Shown: piece after piece, positions 18,806 to 30,511 of the stretch
Numbering within the stretch: the first letter of the stretch is position 1
Layout: each line of letters opens with the position of its first letter
Assembly (NCBI GenBank): GCA_947095585.1
Contig: OX352762.1
Coordinates: forward strand, 43,450,018 to 43,514,017
DNA length: 64,000 nt
Direction: 5' to 3'
Source of the DNA: Nephrocerus scutellatus
Taxonomy: Eukaryota > Arthropoda > Insecta > Diptera > Pipunculidae
The notes under the pieces: generated by a model
Databases searched by the model: none
What the model saw: the letters and a program-made list of their open reading frames with translations, nothing else
What the model was told of the DNA's origin: nothing
Made by a program: the position numbers and the translations under genes

Positions 18806-19673
18806 TGTAAAGGTATGCGGAATTTAATGGTATGGTCGCCATGTAAATAATAATAGCAATGTAATGAATAACACTCCTTGATGTCTCGTATGGGTTTCCA
18901 ATAGTCAAGGCTATTACGCCAGAGACTTGGACCTTTGGGGCAGTTTCCTGCACTCAAGGTGGGATTCCAAATAGAGAGGTTCCTGCTAATGCCTTTAGAG
19001 TTTAAGGCTCGCAAGCCTAAGAAAACACCGGTGGTATTGCTTTTACGTTCTAATTAGAAGTGAGTTTTATTTGATTCTTGTTGCTTATTTATAGGTATTC
19101 AAAGACTTAAAACATACTACACAATTTAATAAGAATACATATAAAAGTATACACATGTATACTTGTTAGATCGATTAGTGCTGATCAGCATTTTGGCATT
19201 ATTGTATACCAATATGCCGAACATTCTTAATTGCTTCAGATCGCTTGCCTATATATTGCTGATGTAACATATTTACCAGCACAGGCAAGTGACCTATATT
19301 GTTTATAATTTTATTGCATGTTAGGTCAACGCCATGCACAGCACGGGTAAGTGACCGAACGTTATTTACTTTTTTTATGATCAGCGCTCGCTCGCCTATT
19401 ATTCTTTCTATGCATTTTGTTTGTTGTCATAGGCTAACGACCGCCGATCGTACTCTCACTACTTTGTATGCTATCATGCTCAGTCATGAAGTGTGCTGAC
19501 AAAGTAATAAGACTCTTTTTTGTTTATTCACTCGTTGAGTGTTTATGCTGTAATATTTTAATTGCGGTTCATATGCAGATGGCATTATGAGGAATGCAAT
19601 GACTCGGGACTATATGAATAATTAATCGATCTAACCTTGAATACTATGTTAGCGCTGGTATGCTCCCTTCACA
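18806..19673 (-). repeat. Element D 3' LTR, copy a
   Basis: The 868-bp LTR runs from TGTAAAGG to CCCTTCACA on the plus strand. It lacks a 26-bp block (AAGCTGTT...GGTAA) that the other three copies have near their start. An internal LTR-end/primer-site echo TCGCCA|TGTAAA lies at 18836-18847. GTTAGATCGATTA (19165) and its inverse TAATCGATCTAAC (19623) lie 470 bp apart inside it. Confidence 0.9.
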
Positions 19674-20447
19674 CCACTCTTCCTGGGGGAAAAAGGAGAA
19701 ATCATGACACATCGTGATTTCTTCTTTTTAGGTGCCACTCGTGTATCATTTTCTGGTTTGATTACCAGGTGGGAGATTTTTGGTTTTTTTGTTTTACAAT
19801 TTCTTTGAAATAAATTTTTGTTTTGGTCGTAAAAAGGTTAAGTTAATTAGGAGAAGTACATAGGTAGGTATATTAATATCTTATTGTAAAATTTTAGTTT
19901 AATATATATATTTATTTTTTGTTTAATACATTCATTCAATCTTAATTATAATTGTAATTGTAGTAATAATTGTAGAGATTAATTTTTAAATCTTATTTCT
20001 GGTTCTAAGTTTAAATCGTTAATGAATTTGTTGAAACTTTTTAAAACTATGTTGTAAGAGTAGAAATTAAATTATCTACTTTTATTTTTTTTTATTTTTT
20101 TTATTTTCAATGCTATGTATGGAAATTATATATATTTTTCTTATATATATATATATTTTTTTTTTTTTTTTACTATGTTGTATATATATTTCCTTAAATT
20201 ATACTTTTCTTAAGTGATATGTTTTCCTTATACTATGTTAACGTGTTCTTAATAGGCCAATTCTAATTTTCTTAGTTATTTAGACTTTTAACTTAAATTC
20301 TATTTTTACTTACTTTGTTTGTATTCATTATTGTCTATGTTTTTTGTTTTTATTTATTATTGCTTTGTATTTTTTTTTTTTTTATAATTTATTTACAATT
20401 TGGGGATACATTCTTTCACCCTTTGCCTTTTTTTTTTTAGATAATTT
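19674..20447. other. Polypurine tract and AT-rich 3' region of element D, copy 1
   Basis: Next to the LTR the minus strand reads CCCCCAGGAAGAGTGG, a purine-rich tract suited to priming the plus strand. The remaining ~750 bp are extremely T-rich with TATATATA and poly-T runs and no gene. The copy at 24647-25421 is nearly identical. Confidence 0.7.
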
Positions 20448-20635
20448 TTATACGTTTATTAACGTTAAATATATGAAAAATGGCTTTAGTCTATTTTTGT
20501 GTACTGTCATTCTTTTGTTTTCGTATTTGATTTCACAATTTACACCATTTTGTGACAAGACTTCATATGGTCCTATATATATTGGATCTAGTTTCTTTCT
20601 AGCCTCATTTCTCAATAAAACCAAACTTCCTATTT
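20448..20635 (-). pseudogene. pol: Truncated integrase C-terminus of element D (duplication edge)
   Basis: The frame encodes the last ~60 residues of D integrase: IGSLVLLRNEARKKLDPIYI, a GPY/F-like GPYEVLSQNG and HKNRLKPFF. It is cut at the tandem-duplication junction, so its upstream part is element C DNA. The complete counterpart is 25422-26330. Confidence 0.85.
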
Positions 20636-21288
20636 TGAAAAGACTTCCCAGGGTTAAAAGCAATTCTCTTTCTGATCAACTTACAGTTCGAGCTGATAAG
20701 TGCCGCTATTTTGAAAGTGATAGCATTTATCGTTGATCGATTTGAAATGGATTGGGACCTGTTTCTGTCCTGTTTGGAGTATATTTTTTTCGTAATCGAT
20801 TTTAGCTTTTAATTGTTTTAATACATTGTTGCCATATATACCATGGTAGTAATCATGAAATTGACAAACGAACATTTCTACTCTTTCTTTGGGGTCTCCT
20901 AGCTCTTAAAAATAAGGTATAATTACTTTTTCAAATATTTGCACTGAATGCTGTGAAGTTGTTACAGTAACTTTCTGAATCGGAACAGACCATTTAAGGT
21001 TACATAAATTGGGACTTATGATTGAATGTGTTGCTCCTGTGTCGATAATAAATTTTAGTTGTTTAATTTTTGTCTTAGTTATTATATATGGAAGGTTTCT
21101 GTTGAGGCCGGAGACCGAAAATTTTCTCCAGAATTTTGATGTTCTTGACTGTTTCTGATTTTGTATTTATATATATCCATTGGTTCTGGATATCGCTGGT
21201 AGTTATTCATTTTATTGGGATATCTATGAATGTAGTTATTTTCGATAGGTGGTCTATATTGATTATTACTAAAGGGTCCACGGGACAT
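20636..21288 (-). pseudogene. Protease and gag tail of element C, duplicated copy
   Basis: It matches 15685-16341: the DTGATHS protease start, YHGIYGNNVLKQLKAKIDY (ORF 20681-20875), and the PEPMDIY gag tail (21082-21288). It has no RT upstream because the unit starts inside the linker. Confidence 0.85.
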
Positions 21289-21370
21289 ATTGTTGTTGTT
21301 AGCATTTGGTTATTGGTTACTATGGTTTTTAGGTCTATATTGATTATTACTAATGGGTCTACGTGCGTAC

Positions 21371-21647
21371 CGTGGCTCAGTGGAAATGCGTTAGCTACTG
21401 AGCAAGAGGTTCGTGCTTCGAATCCCAGTAACACAAAAAGTATTTTTCACGGTGTCCAACCTCTCGCGAATGGGTGACAAACGTTCCGAGAGTAATAACT
21501 TGTCACGGAAAGCTTCTTCTTAATTCGCCGTTTGGAGCCGGCCTTAAATTGTAGGTCCCTTCCATTTGCGTCCAAAAAATGTAAATGCGCAACAGAAATG
21601 GTCGCGAGAAGCTAGGCCTTGGACCGCAATGGTCTGTCGCGCCGAAT
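21371..21647 (+). mobile_element. tRNA-derived SINE, copy 2
   Basis: It is the tandem-duplicated copy of 16424-16700 with the same A and B boxes; the base before box A differs (CCGTGG versus CCTTGG). Confidence 0.75.
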
Positions 21648-22135
21648 ATTGTTGTTCTTAGCATTTGGTTGTTGGTTTCTATGGGTATTAAGATACAGAT
21701 ACAGATGGTATAAGATATATAGATACAGATGTATCATGGGAGTGTTAGTTAATGCATTAAAAATATTTGATTGTTTGTGCTAGTGTAGGCAAAATTCTAA
21801 TAGGAATATTTCGATATTCTCGTTGGGTTAAATGACCTAAGGGGAATGGCATTACATTAATTTTAATAACACACACAATATTTATTTGTTTGTGCTGGCT
21901 TAGGAAAAATTATGGGGTTATTGCCCGTAACTATTAATTTCGTGAAAAAATAGTATGGGAGGGGGAGCTGGTATATTTTCACCTCCTGCGGTGTAGGTAG
22001 CGTTTTCTTGCGAAGACACGTACTTTCATCCTTACATCAGTTCAGACACTGTAACTCTTGAACGCTTCTATCTACAAGCAAATAGTATAGAGATATCAAG
22101 AGGAACGAAGTAGAACAAAAAATTGTATACAAGAA

Positions 22136-22937
22136 TGAATGAGTTCCGCAATTGGAATGGGTTGTACACTCAGTTGTGTAAGTGCATTCTTAACTTGTGT
22201 TTTGTATCATATTATATGAAGAACTGGTTACGCACACTCAACTCAAATTAAATAGTTTTAGAATCACTTCGTACGCGTTGTGTCAAAACCTTCTCTATAG
22301 AAAGCCCAACTGTTCCGATCGTACAGAGATACATGCTTAGATTTATCCCAAACGTATTTGTATTAGTAATCAACTAAAGAGCAAAATCCATATAAAAGTT
22401 TTCTGTTTCCCACTACCACATCTTACGTTTCTCGCTCTTTGCGACTGCTTATTTTTTGTACACTGTGTTCACATTCCAAAAACACAGATGCGTTTGGGAT
22501 GGGTTAACAGCATTAGTATGCGTAGAGTTGGGTTTTCTATAGAGAAGGTTTTGGTTGTGTGCACGTCGAACCAACCGTGCGCTAAAGCTGCTATGTTTTC
22601 ACCACCAAATGGGGAATTTGACCACAAAATCGAGTTTCCGATTAGAGAATTTACAAGAAACATTTCAATTTTTAAATTCTCTATATTAACTTTGCGTGCA
22701 CGGTTGTCTGTGACTGGCTGGGTGGCTGGTGGAATCTTGCGATCAATTTTTAACGCACTTCCCAAACCCCGAGTATCCTGAAATTGTACACATGTGTATT
22801 TTCGGTGACAATACTTTCTATTAAAATTCGGAAGTGATGCGGGCCCCGGGTCCAGGGGCTCCCATACAAATTTATCCGATTTTCTTTACGTGTACGATTT
22901 TTGGAAGTGATTGGGCTCCCATACAAATGTTTTTAAA
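22136..22937 (-). repeat. Repeat G, duplicated copy with the same MITE
   Basis: It matches 17189-17990 at a constant 4947-bp offset. Confidence 0.75.
22284..22553. mobile_element. 270-bp MITE, duplicated copy
   Basis: It has the same inverted ends and GTTGTGT flanks as 17337-17606. It arose by the tandem duplication, not by a second insertion. Confidence 0.85.
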
Positions 22938-23387
22938 AATGTACCCGGTGTTCTTCAATGTTCTTCAAATTTTGTGGGCAGTATTAAATTTTCACGGTTT
23001 TTTAACAATTTAATAATTATTACATGCTTCAAAAAACAATAATAAGTTTTTATAAGTATTTATTCTTTCTTAAACGTTTTATTTAACTTGACTTGACCTG
23101 CTTTGACGTGTTTGTCTGTATTTTCGACTAATTTGAGGTCCTTTTTCACCACCTTTCGAATGACCTAGCTCATTACAGAAAACAATTCCGCCTGGGACGC
23201 GTGTCGCGAGTCACGTGTGATGCGTGGAAAACAGGAAATACTTTAAACTTTACTTTAAAATAAAAAATAAAATATAAAATAAATAATATAATATAAAATA
23301 AAATAGAAAACATTAATGTTGGCGGTTACTACCAAATAATAAAGGACTGTGTGGCATGTGTCAATGTACATATATAGAATGTTAGAT

Positions 23388-23486
23388 AGAAACAGTTTAA
23401 ATAAATGTTTAAAGGTATGCGAGGATCATTTCGTTGACGAAGCCAAGCTTCATCATCGTCTTAAACCGGGTACAATCCCATCTTAA
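23388..23486 (+). pseudogene. THAP domain half, copy 2
   Basis: It is identical to 18441-18539 apart from an I-to-V change before CEDHF. Confidence 0.65.
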
Positions 23487-23752
23487 AATTTACGTTATTC
23501 TAGTGATATAGAAACTGATTATTTTAACATGCCTGGCCCGAGTTATATAAAAAGTGTGCACCATAACTATTCTAACCTGGTTCCAGTAACGCAGATTTAA
23601 CCGTAGAATAATTTGAGAAATACAAACCTCCTTCGAAATTAATTGTACCGATGCAGAAGACAAATCCATTTATTGCGAGGCCCAAACAAACCGCACAATT
23701 CGGTTTGACTACATTTTTGAACAGTACATAATGATTCAAACTTGCAGGCGGT

Positions 23753-24646
23753 TGTAAAGGTATGCGGAATTTAATGGTATGAAGCTGTTAGGGCAAGTTA
23801 AAGGTAAGTCGCCATGTAAATAATAATAGCAATGTAATGAATAACACTCCTTGATGTCTCGTATGGGTTTCCAATAGTCAAGGCTATTACGCCAGAGACT
23901 TGGACCTTTGGGGCAGTTTCCTGCACTCAAGGTGGGATTCCAAATAGAGAGGTTCCTGCTAATGCCTTTAGAGTTTAAGGCTCGCAAGCCTAAGAAAACA
24001 CCGGTGGTATTGCTTTTACGTTCTAATTAGAAGTGAGTTTTATTTGATTCTTGTTGCTTATTTATAGGTATTCAAAGACTTAAAACATACTACACAATTT
24101 AATAAGAATACATATAAAAGTATACACATGTATACTTGTTAGATCGATTAGTGCTGATCAGCATATTGGCATTATTGTATACCAATATGCCGAACATTCT
24201 TAATTGCTTCAGATCGCTTGCCTATATATTGCTGATGTAACATATTTACCAGCACAGGCAAGTGACCTAGATTGTTTATAATTTTATTGCATGTTAGGTC
24301 AACGCCATGCACAGCACGGGTAAGTGACCGAACGTTATTTACTTTTTTTATGATCAGCGCTCGCTCGCCTATTATTCTTTCTATGCATTTTGTTTGTTGT
24401 CATAGGCTAACGACCGCCGATCGTACTCTCACTACTTTGTATGCTATCATGCTCAGTCATGAAGTGTGCTGACAAAGTAATAAGACTCTTTTTTGTTTAT
24501 TCACTCGTTGAGTGTTTATGCTGTAATATTTTAATTGCGGTTCATATGCAGATGGCATTATGAGGAATGCAATGACTCGGGACTATATGAATAATTAATC
24601 GATCTAACCTTGAATACTATGTTAGCGCTGGTATGCTCCCTTCACA
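23753..24646 (-). repeat. Element D 3' LTR, copy b
   Basis: The 894-bp copy retains the 26-bp block missing from copy a. CGGT precedes it, as for copy a, because the flank was duplicated with it. The internal LTR-end/primer echo is at 23809-23820. Confidence 0.9.
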
Positions 24647-25113
24647 CCACTCTTCCTGGGGGAAAAAGGAGAAATCATGACACATCGTGATTTCTTCTTT
24701 TTAGGTGCCACTCGTGTATCATTTTCTGGTTTGATTACCAGGTGGGAGATTTTTGGTTTTTTTGTTTTACAATTTCTTTGAAATAAATTTTTGTTTTGGT
24801 CGTAAAAAGGTTAAGTTAATTAGGAGAAGTACATAGGTAGGTATATTAATATCTTATTGTAAAATTTTAGTTTAATATATATATTTATTTTTTGTTTAAT
24901 ACATTCATTCAATCTTAATTATAATTGTAATTGTAGTAATAATTGTAGAGATTAATTTTTAAATCTTATTTCTGGTTCTAAGTTTAAATCGTTAATGAAT
25001 TTGTTGAAACTTTTTAAAACTATGTTGTAAGAGTAGAAATTAAATTATCTACTTTTATTTTTTTTATTTTTTTTATTTTCAATGCTATGTATGGAAATTA
25101 TATATATTTTTCT

Positions 25114-25146
<33 letters not shown>

Positions 25147-25421
25147 CTATGTTGTATAGATATTTCCTTAAATTATACTTTTCTTAAGTGATATGTTTTC
25201 CTTATACTATGTTAACGTGTTCTTAATAGGCCAATTCTAATTTTCTTAGTTATTTAGACTTTTAACTTAAATTCTATTTTTACTTACTTTGTTTGTATTC
25301 ATTATTGTCTATGTTTTTTGTTTTTATTTATTATTGCTTTGTATTTTTTTTTTTTTTTATAATTTATTTACAATTTGGGGATACATTCTTTCACCCTTTG
25401 CCTTTTTTTTTTAGATAATTT
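24647..25421. other. Polypurine tract and AT-rich 3' region of element D, copy 2
   Basis: The same purine tract and T-rich sequence as 19674-20447 run directly up to the integrase stop codon at 25422. No ORF. Confidence 0.7.
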
Positions 25422-26330
25422 TTATACGTTTATTAACGTTAAATATATGAAAAATGGCTTTAGTCTATTTTTATGTACTGTCATTCTTTTGTTTTCGTAT
25501 TTGATTTCACAATTTACACCATTTTGTGACAAGACTTCATATGGTCCTATATATATTGGATCTAGTTTCTTTCTAGCCTCATTTCTCAATAAAACCAAAC
25601 TTCCTATTTCGAAATTTGCACTCTTTGTGTGCCCATCTATGTCATACCTTTCTTTCCTAGCATTTTTCTTTTTTACTAGAGTTTCTCGAGCATCACTATG
25701 AGCAACTTGTAATTTATTCTTCAAGTCAATTACGTAGTCCTCATAGTTGTATACTGGTTCTATATGTTTCGTTAAATTTGATGGTAAGTTACACTGCTTT
25801 CCGAATATAAGTTCGAAAGGTGTATAACCCGTCTCTGAGTGTACAGAAGTATTATAACAGAAAACATAATAGGGCAACCAGGTGCTCCAATCGGTATGTT
25901 TATCCGAAACATAACTTCTTAGATATGCTCCTAAAACCTTATGAGAGTTTTCTAGTGCCCCTATACTTTCATGATGGTACGCTGTAGATTGTAATTGTTC
26001 TATCCTTAACAATTTACAGCAACCCTTTAAAACCTGATCTGATGCTATTCTAAGTGGTACTCCATATCTTAAAATAAAACCTTCTACTAAAGCTTTTGCT
26101 ACTGTGACTGATTCTTTATTTGGAAGTGGTATAGCTTCCATAAATTTTGTAAGTTCGTCTTGTATTGTCAGAATATACTTGGAGCCATCTTCTGATTCTT
26201 CTAAGGGTCCTACTAAATCTAGATATAATTTTTCAAAACCTGATTCGGCTGTAGATGTAATAGTCATGGGTTGTTTTTTAGGCTGGATATATATATTTGT
26301 TTCTTTGGCAAATCGGGCAATGCTTAACAA
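25422..26330 (-). pseudogene. pol: Integrase core and C-terminus of element D
   Basis: The 302-aa frame covers LYLDLVGPLEESEDG (first catalytic D), RIASDQ (second), and STAYHHESIGALENSH (catalytic E), then YNTSVHSETGYTPFELIFG and the C-terminal GPYEVLSQNG module. Between SDQ and VLKGCCKLLRIE about seven residues usual for the family are missing, an in-frame deletion beside the second catalytic D. It is out of frame with the zinc domain upstream by a slip in an (AT)n run near 26285. Confidence 0.88.
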
Positions 26331-27663
26331 ATGTTGTCACATCGTTTTGCATTCCTGTCCAAAAATATTTTTTCTTTATTTTTTGGAACATACGGTTTAC
26401 TCCGGCATGTCCGCTAGTTGGAAGTATGTGGTAGTCATTTAGTATTAATTTCTTCTTACAAGTATCGGTTACTTCGATATGGTTTTCTATAATGTGCACT
26501 TTAATATTACTTTCTTTAAACATTTCTCCTAATATCTTTTTTAATTCATTTACTTTGCATTCTCGGTGGCCACCTGCAAGTTTCTTCATTTCATTTTTAG
26601 TAACATATATTTTCTTAATTGATCTTGATCCGCAGAGTTTTTGCACATCCCTTGACAGTATTTTTCCAAATTCTGCCGCTTGGGCTGTAGTGCTTTCCTT
26701 GGATTTATTTAGGAGTAAACAATTCCCTTTTGGAATATACGCCAAAACTTTGTTTGGGGCTATAATTATGTCCATATCCTTGTAAATAACTAAATTTTCC
26801 GTAAAATTGTCAACGATCTTCAGCTCCACGACTTTCAGTCCATTTTCTGGTAATTTTAGTAGTTTTATTATACGATTTTCTTTCGAATCTTTACTTTCTA
26901 TTTTATCGCCTGTTTGACTTTGATTATTGCTATTGATTTTCGATTGCGCTCTCGTTATAACACGTATAGGTAATTGTTTTAAATCGTCCGATTCTAATTT
27001 TATACGGCTAAGTGCGTCTGCGGTACAATTATCTTTGCCGGGAGAATATTCTACATAAAAATTGTATTCCTCTAGTAATAGTCTAAATTTGGTTAGTCTA
27101 CTACTAGGTTCTTTTAGTGAGAATAAGTACACTAAGGGTCTGTGGTCTGTCAAAATCTTAAATCTTCTTCCGAACAGATAGGGTCGATAGTGTTTGACTG
27201 CCCACACTATGGCAAGTAATTCTTTCTCAATGGTGCTATAGTTTTTCTCTGCCTTATTAAGAGTCTTGCTTGCGTAAGCAATTGGCCTATCATCGGAATT
27301 GGATAACACTGCTCCAAGAGCGAAACCTGACGCATCTGTACGTAGAATGAATTCTTCATTAAAATTGGGGAATTGTAAGATTTTAGTACTCGTGAGGATT
27401 TCTTTTAACAAATTAAATGATTTTTGGCAATCTTTATTGAAAATGAACTCGACATCTTTCTTTAGTAATCGATTAAGTGGAATGGAGATGGTAGCGAAAT
27501 TTGGAATGAATTTACGATAATAGTTTGCAAATGCCACAAATCTTCTGGTCTCATCAGCGTTGGTGGGTATTGGATAATTTTTCATAGCAATAGATTTAGT
27601 GGGATCGGGTAGTATGCCATTGTCAGAGATAACGTGTCCTAGGTATAACACTTCTTTGCGCAA
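26278..27663 (-). pseudogene. pol: RT thumb, RNase H and integrase zinc domain of element D
   Basis: The 461-aa frame contains VLYLGHVISDNGILPDP and the RT thumb, RNase H with FILRTDASGFALGAVLS, YSTIEKELLAIVWAVKHY and FKILTDHRPL, the tether DNCTADALSRIKL, a ~130-aa spacer, and the integrase HHCC module (HILPTSGHAGVNRM ... HCPICQRNK). Only a homopolymer slip near 27714 and the AT-run slip near 26285 separate it from its neighbours, so D pol is nearly complete. Confidence 0.9.
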
Positions 27664-27712
27664 GAAAGAACATTTTCCTGGATGTATCTTGAGATTTACT
27701 TCTCTGAGACTT

Positions 27713-29113
27713 TCAAAAAATTTGGATTAAGTTTTTATTATGGTGCTCTAAACTTTTACCGAAAACTATGAGGTCATCAAGATAAACGAAGCAACGTGAA
27801 TATATTAGTCCTGACATCGCTATGGACATCATTCTTGAAAATTTGCTGGGTGAAATCTTTAGCCCCATCGGTAGTCGTTTTAGTTGGTAGTGACCTTCTT
27901 CTGTTGAAAACGCCGTAATTGGTCTGCTATTAGCATCTAACTCCATTTGATAGTATCCCTGGCTTAAATCTATGCACGAAAAGTAAGCTGCTCCTCCTAC
28001 CATGTCATAGATGTCTGTTATGTTGGGTAGGGGGAATTTGTCATCCTCAATTCGCTCGTTAACGTGACGATAGTCTATCACCATTCGGAATTTCTGTAGA
28101 CCGGTAACAGGGTCTTTCTTTTTGGGTACGATAAGTACTGGTGAATTCCAAGCAGAAATAGATGGCTCTATGATATCATCTGCTAACATTTTTCGTATTT
28201 CTTCCTTTAGATCTTGCTTCTGGGTGTGTGGTAGGCGATAAGGCTTTGTATATTTTGGGGATGCTCCTTCTTTAAGCGTGATATCTGCGTTTCCAATATT
28301 GGTATATGTTAATTTATCACCCTCTACGTGAAAGATATCTTGGTATTTAGAACATATTGCTTCGATTTCCGTTTTTTCCTCACTATTTAATGTATCAAAA
28401 TTTATTTCGCTTAATATCTTATTAACTCGGGTGCTTATAGATTTGTCTGTCTGGTGGTAGCGTAAGATATAATGTTCCGAAGCGGGTAAAGATAAAGGCT
28501 CAGCCCATTTAAGAGTTACTGTTGTATCGCGTGCATTTAGTATTCTAATAGGAATTTTTCCTTTTATGGGTGTAGATAGTGACCCGGCCATGAAAACATC
28601 TCTATCTAATTCTTGTGGGGCAAAAACTCGAGCTTCGGTGTGCTCTGTGCTTAGAAAATAGGTTGCTTCGCACCTTGGTGCTAGTTGTACAGTGTGTATG
28701 TGTTGCTGGGAGCATATGGGTAAGTGAATTGTATTACTACCTGTCGTGAGTTTTAATAGAAATTCCTCCAAATCGATTATAGCGTTAAATTTTAAAAGAA
28801 AATTTGCTGCGATAATTCCTTCAACTGGAATCGGAAAAGAATCGGGTACTACGTGAAATTCGTATGGGACGATGAGCTCATCAATATGCAAATCGAGATA
28901 ACATGTTCCCTTAGTCTGGAGATTTCCTGATATTCCTAAAATATTTGTAGTTTTGTCTGTGACTATCCTAATGCTTTTGTCGATTTTACCTTCTTTAATT
29001 ACACAAATCGAGGCTACTGTGTCAAGCAAAAATCTTGTGTCGGTATTATTGTCTAGTCCTATTTCAACGTGGATGCCGTTTGACGGTCCAACAGTGCAAT
29101 TTGCTTTTGACAC
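27713..29113 (-). pseudogene. pol: Protease and reverse transcriptase palm of element D
   Basis: The 466-aa frame has a protease-like start where the active site reads LLDTVASICVI, that is DTV instead of DTG, followed by ~200 residues of spacer. RT motifs then follow: RMVIDYRHVNERIEDD, FSCIDLSQGYYQMELD, LKRLPMGLKISPSKF and CFVYLDDLIVFG. The frame ends a few residues later in a run of six T. The Gly of DTG is essential in retropepsins, so protease is probably dead. The tandem copy at 32042 carries the same change, so it predates the duplication. Confidence 0.9.
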
Positions 29114-30407
29114 TTGTGGAGTTATTGGTTTCCCCCCGATGGGTCGGCTTCCCCCTCGGTGGGTTGCTCGTTTCCCATTGTTAGTATTCTGTTGTCCCTA
29201 GCCTGACTGTTTCTAAATGGGTTTCTATTCTGTCTGTCTTGATTATGGTTTGGTTGCCCCCGATTGTTTTGTCTGTCATTGAAATTGTTCTGTCTGTACC
29301 TGTCGTTGTAGTTATTCCTGTACTGAGACGAATTATTTAGTATTGGCGGTATACTGGGCCTATTGTTGTTTCCTAACCTTTGGTTATTTCGGTTTCGTTC
29401 GTACTGGTATAATAATCTTCCCTGATTTTGGTTTTGGATATTTCTATTTTGAAAGTATTATATGAGAATCTTCCTTGATTAGAAAATTTTGGTTGGCCTA
29501 CGTAATTAGCGTTCTGTCTTTGAGTGTATCTGGTGTCGAAATATCTAACTGAGTTTGTGGGAGTAGTAGAACTTTGGTCCAACTCTAGTAGATGTTGAAT
29601 TGCGTCTTTTAGTTTAGTGTGCCTGGCACTGTCAAGTACTATTTTTAGCCTATCGTTAACTCCTTTTTTTAGGAATGCTAATCCGCGTCTATCGTTTGCT
29701 ATTGTAAGTGTTTCGCGTGTAGATTCCCCGTGGCAAGCTACTTCGAGTTCCGTCATTCTTGATATTAAATTTTCTATAATCGTTACGAATTCGTGCACTG
29801 GTCGATTACCTTGGTATGTACGACTTAATTGAGTTTGTATTTATTCGATTGTTTCTTTTGGCCCACATTTTTCTATCAAAATTTTCTTTAGTGATGAAAA
29901 ATCTTCTGGTTTTTGATTACCAAATTCTGTTAGGGCTTTTCCTTGAACCTTGCATTTTAAAAGGAATTTAACTAAGGTTGGTCTAGAATCATCGTTAAGA
30001 GTGTCGTGGTAAAATTCGACGTTATTAATAAAGTCGCGGATGTTTTCGGCTCTTTTGCTATCCTCTTCGCAATTGAGGGTTGGTAATTTTTGCGCGAGGC
30101 TGAAATTGAAAGAATCTGCCATTTTGATAGGTTTCGGTTGTAAGCTACTATTAACTATTTTTTCCGATTGTCGTTTAAAAACTTTTGCGGTGGCTATTAG
30201 TTTTTTTAAGTTTACTACTTCTAACTCAGAACAGCTATCTTGATCCATTTTTGAGAGTTGTTCGCCAAAAGAGATCCAAAGTTTCTCGATCTGTTCTAAT
30301 TTTCTTTTTACCCCTTCCTCTTTTCTTGTCCTATTAGGCGATTTTTTTAAGCTATAGTAGCAGGTTTTTAGTGCGTTTAGGGCTTCTGTTAGTTCGGAGA
30401 AATTCAT
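29114..30407 (-). pseudogene. gag: Gag of element D, copy 1 (nonsense mutation)
   Basis: The frame starts at ATG 30407 (NFSELTEALNALKTCYYSLK) and runs to a TAA at about 29840, where copy 2 has a Ser codon in ETIESIQTQL. It then continues in frame to 29373. The remaining 260 bp encode an Asn/Arg/Gln-rich tail (QNNFNDRQNNRGQPNHNQD) in a shifted frame, a basic RNA-binding end without zinc knuckles. Capsid-like text includes FNFSLAQKLPTLNCEEDSKR and FINNVEFYHDTL, as in mdg1/412-type gag. Confidence 0.85.
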
Positions 30408-30511
30408 TAGGTTGAGAGGCTAGAATGAAAAACGATCCTATCTTTATATGACCATATAATCAAAAAAAAAATTTATGGGGATAGTGTTTTTTCGGTTTCT
30501 CCTGTTGAAAA

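Larger units (their letters stand above)
15685..20635. repeat. Unit 1 of a 4.95-kb tandem duplication
   Basis: Everything from the element C linker through SINE, G repeat, MITE, THAP remnant, LTR-D and the end of D integrase is repeated immediately downstream at 20636-25609 with an offset of 4947-4973 bp. The junction CCTATTTTGAAAAGACTT joins D integrase (as at 25609) to C sequence (as at 15685) across a TTT shared by both. The copies differ by only a handful of substitutions, T-run lengths and one 26-bp indel. Confidence 0.95.
20636..25609. repeat. Unit 2 of the 4.95-kb tandem duplication
   Basis: It contains second copies of all unit 1 features. Differences seen: the 26-bp LTR block is present here, KICEDHF becomes KVCEDHF in the THAP remnant, a T/G change in the SINE box A flank, and poly-T lengths. 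It continues without a break into the rest of D pol at 25610, so this unit holds the original join to the element. Confidence 0.95.

Noticed and set aside
18625..19014. 129-aa minus-strand open frame
   Set aside because: It crosses the boundary between flanking DNA and LTR-D and is altered by the 26-bp LTR indel in copy 2.
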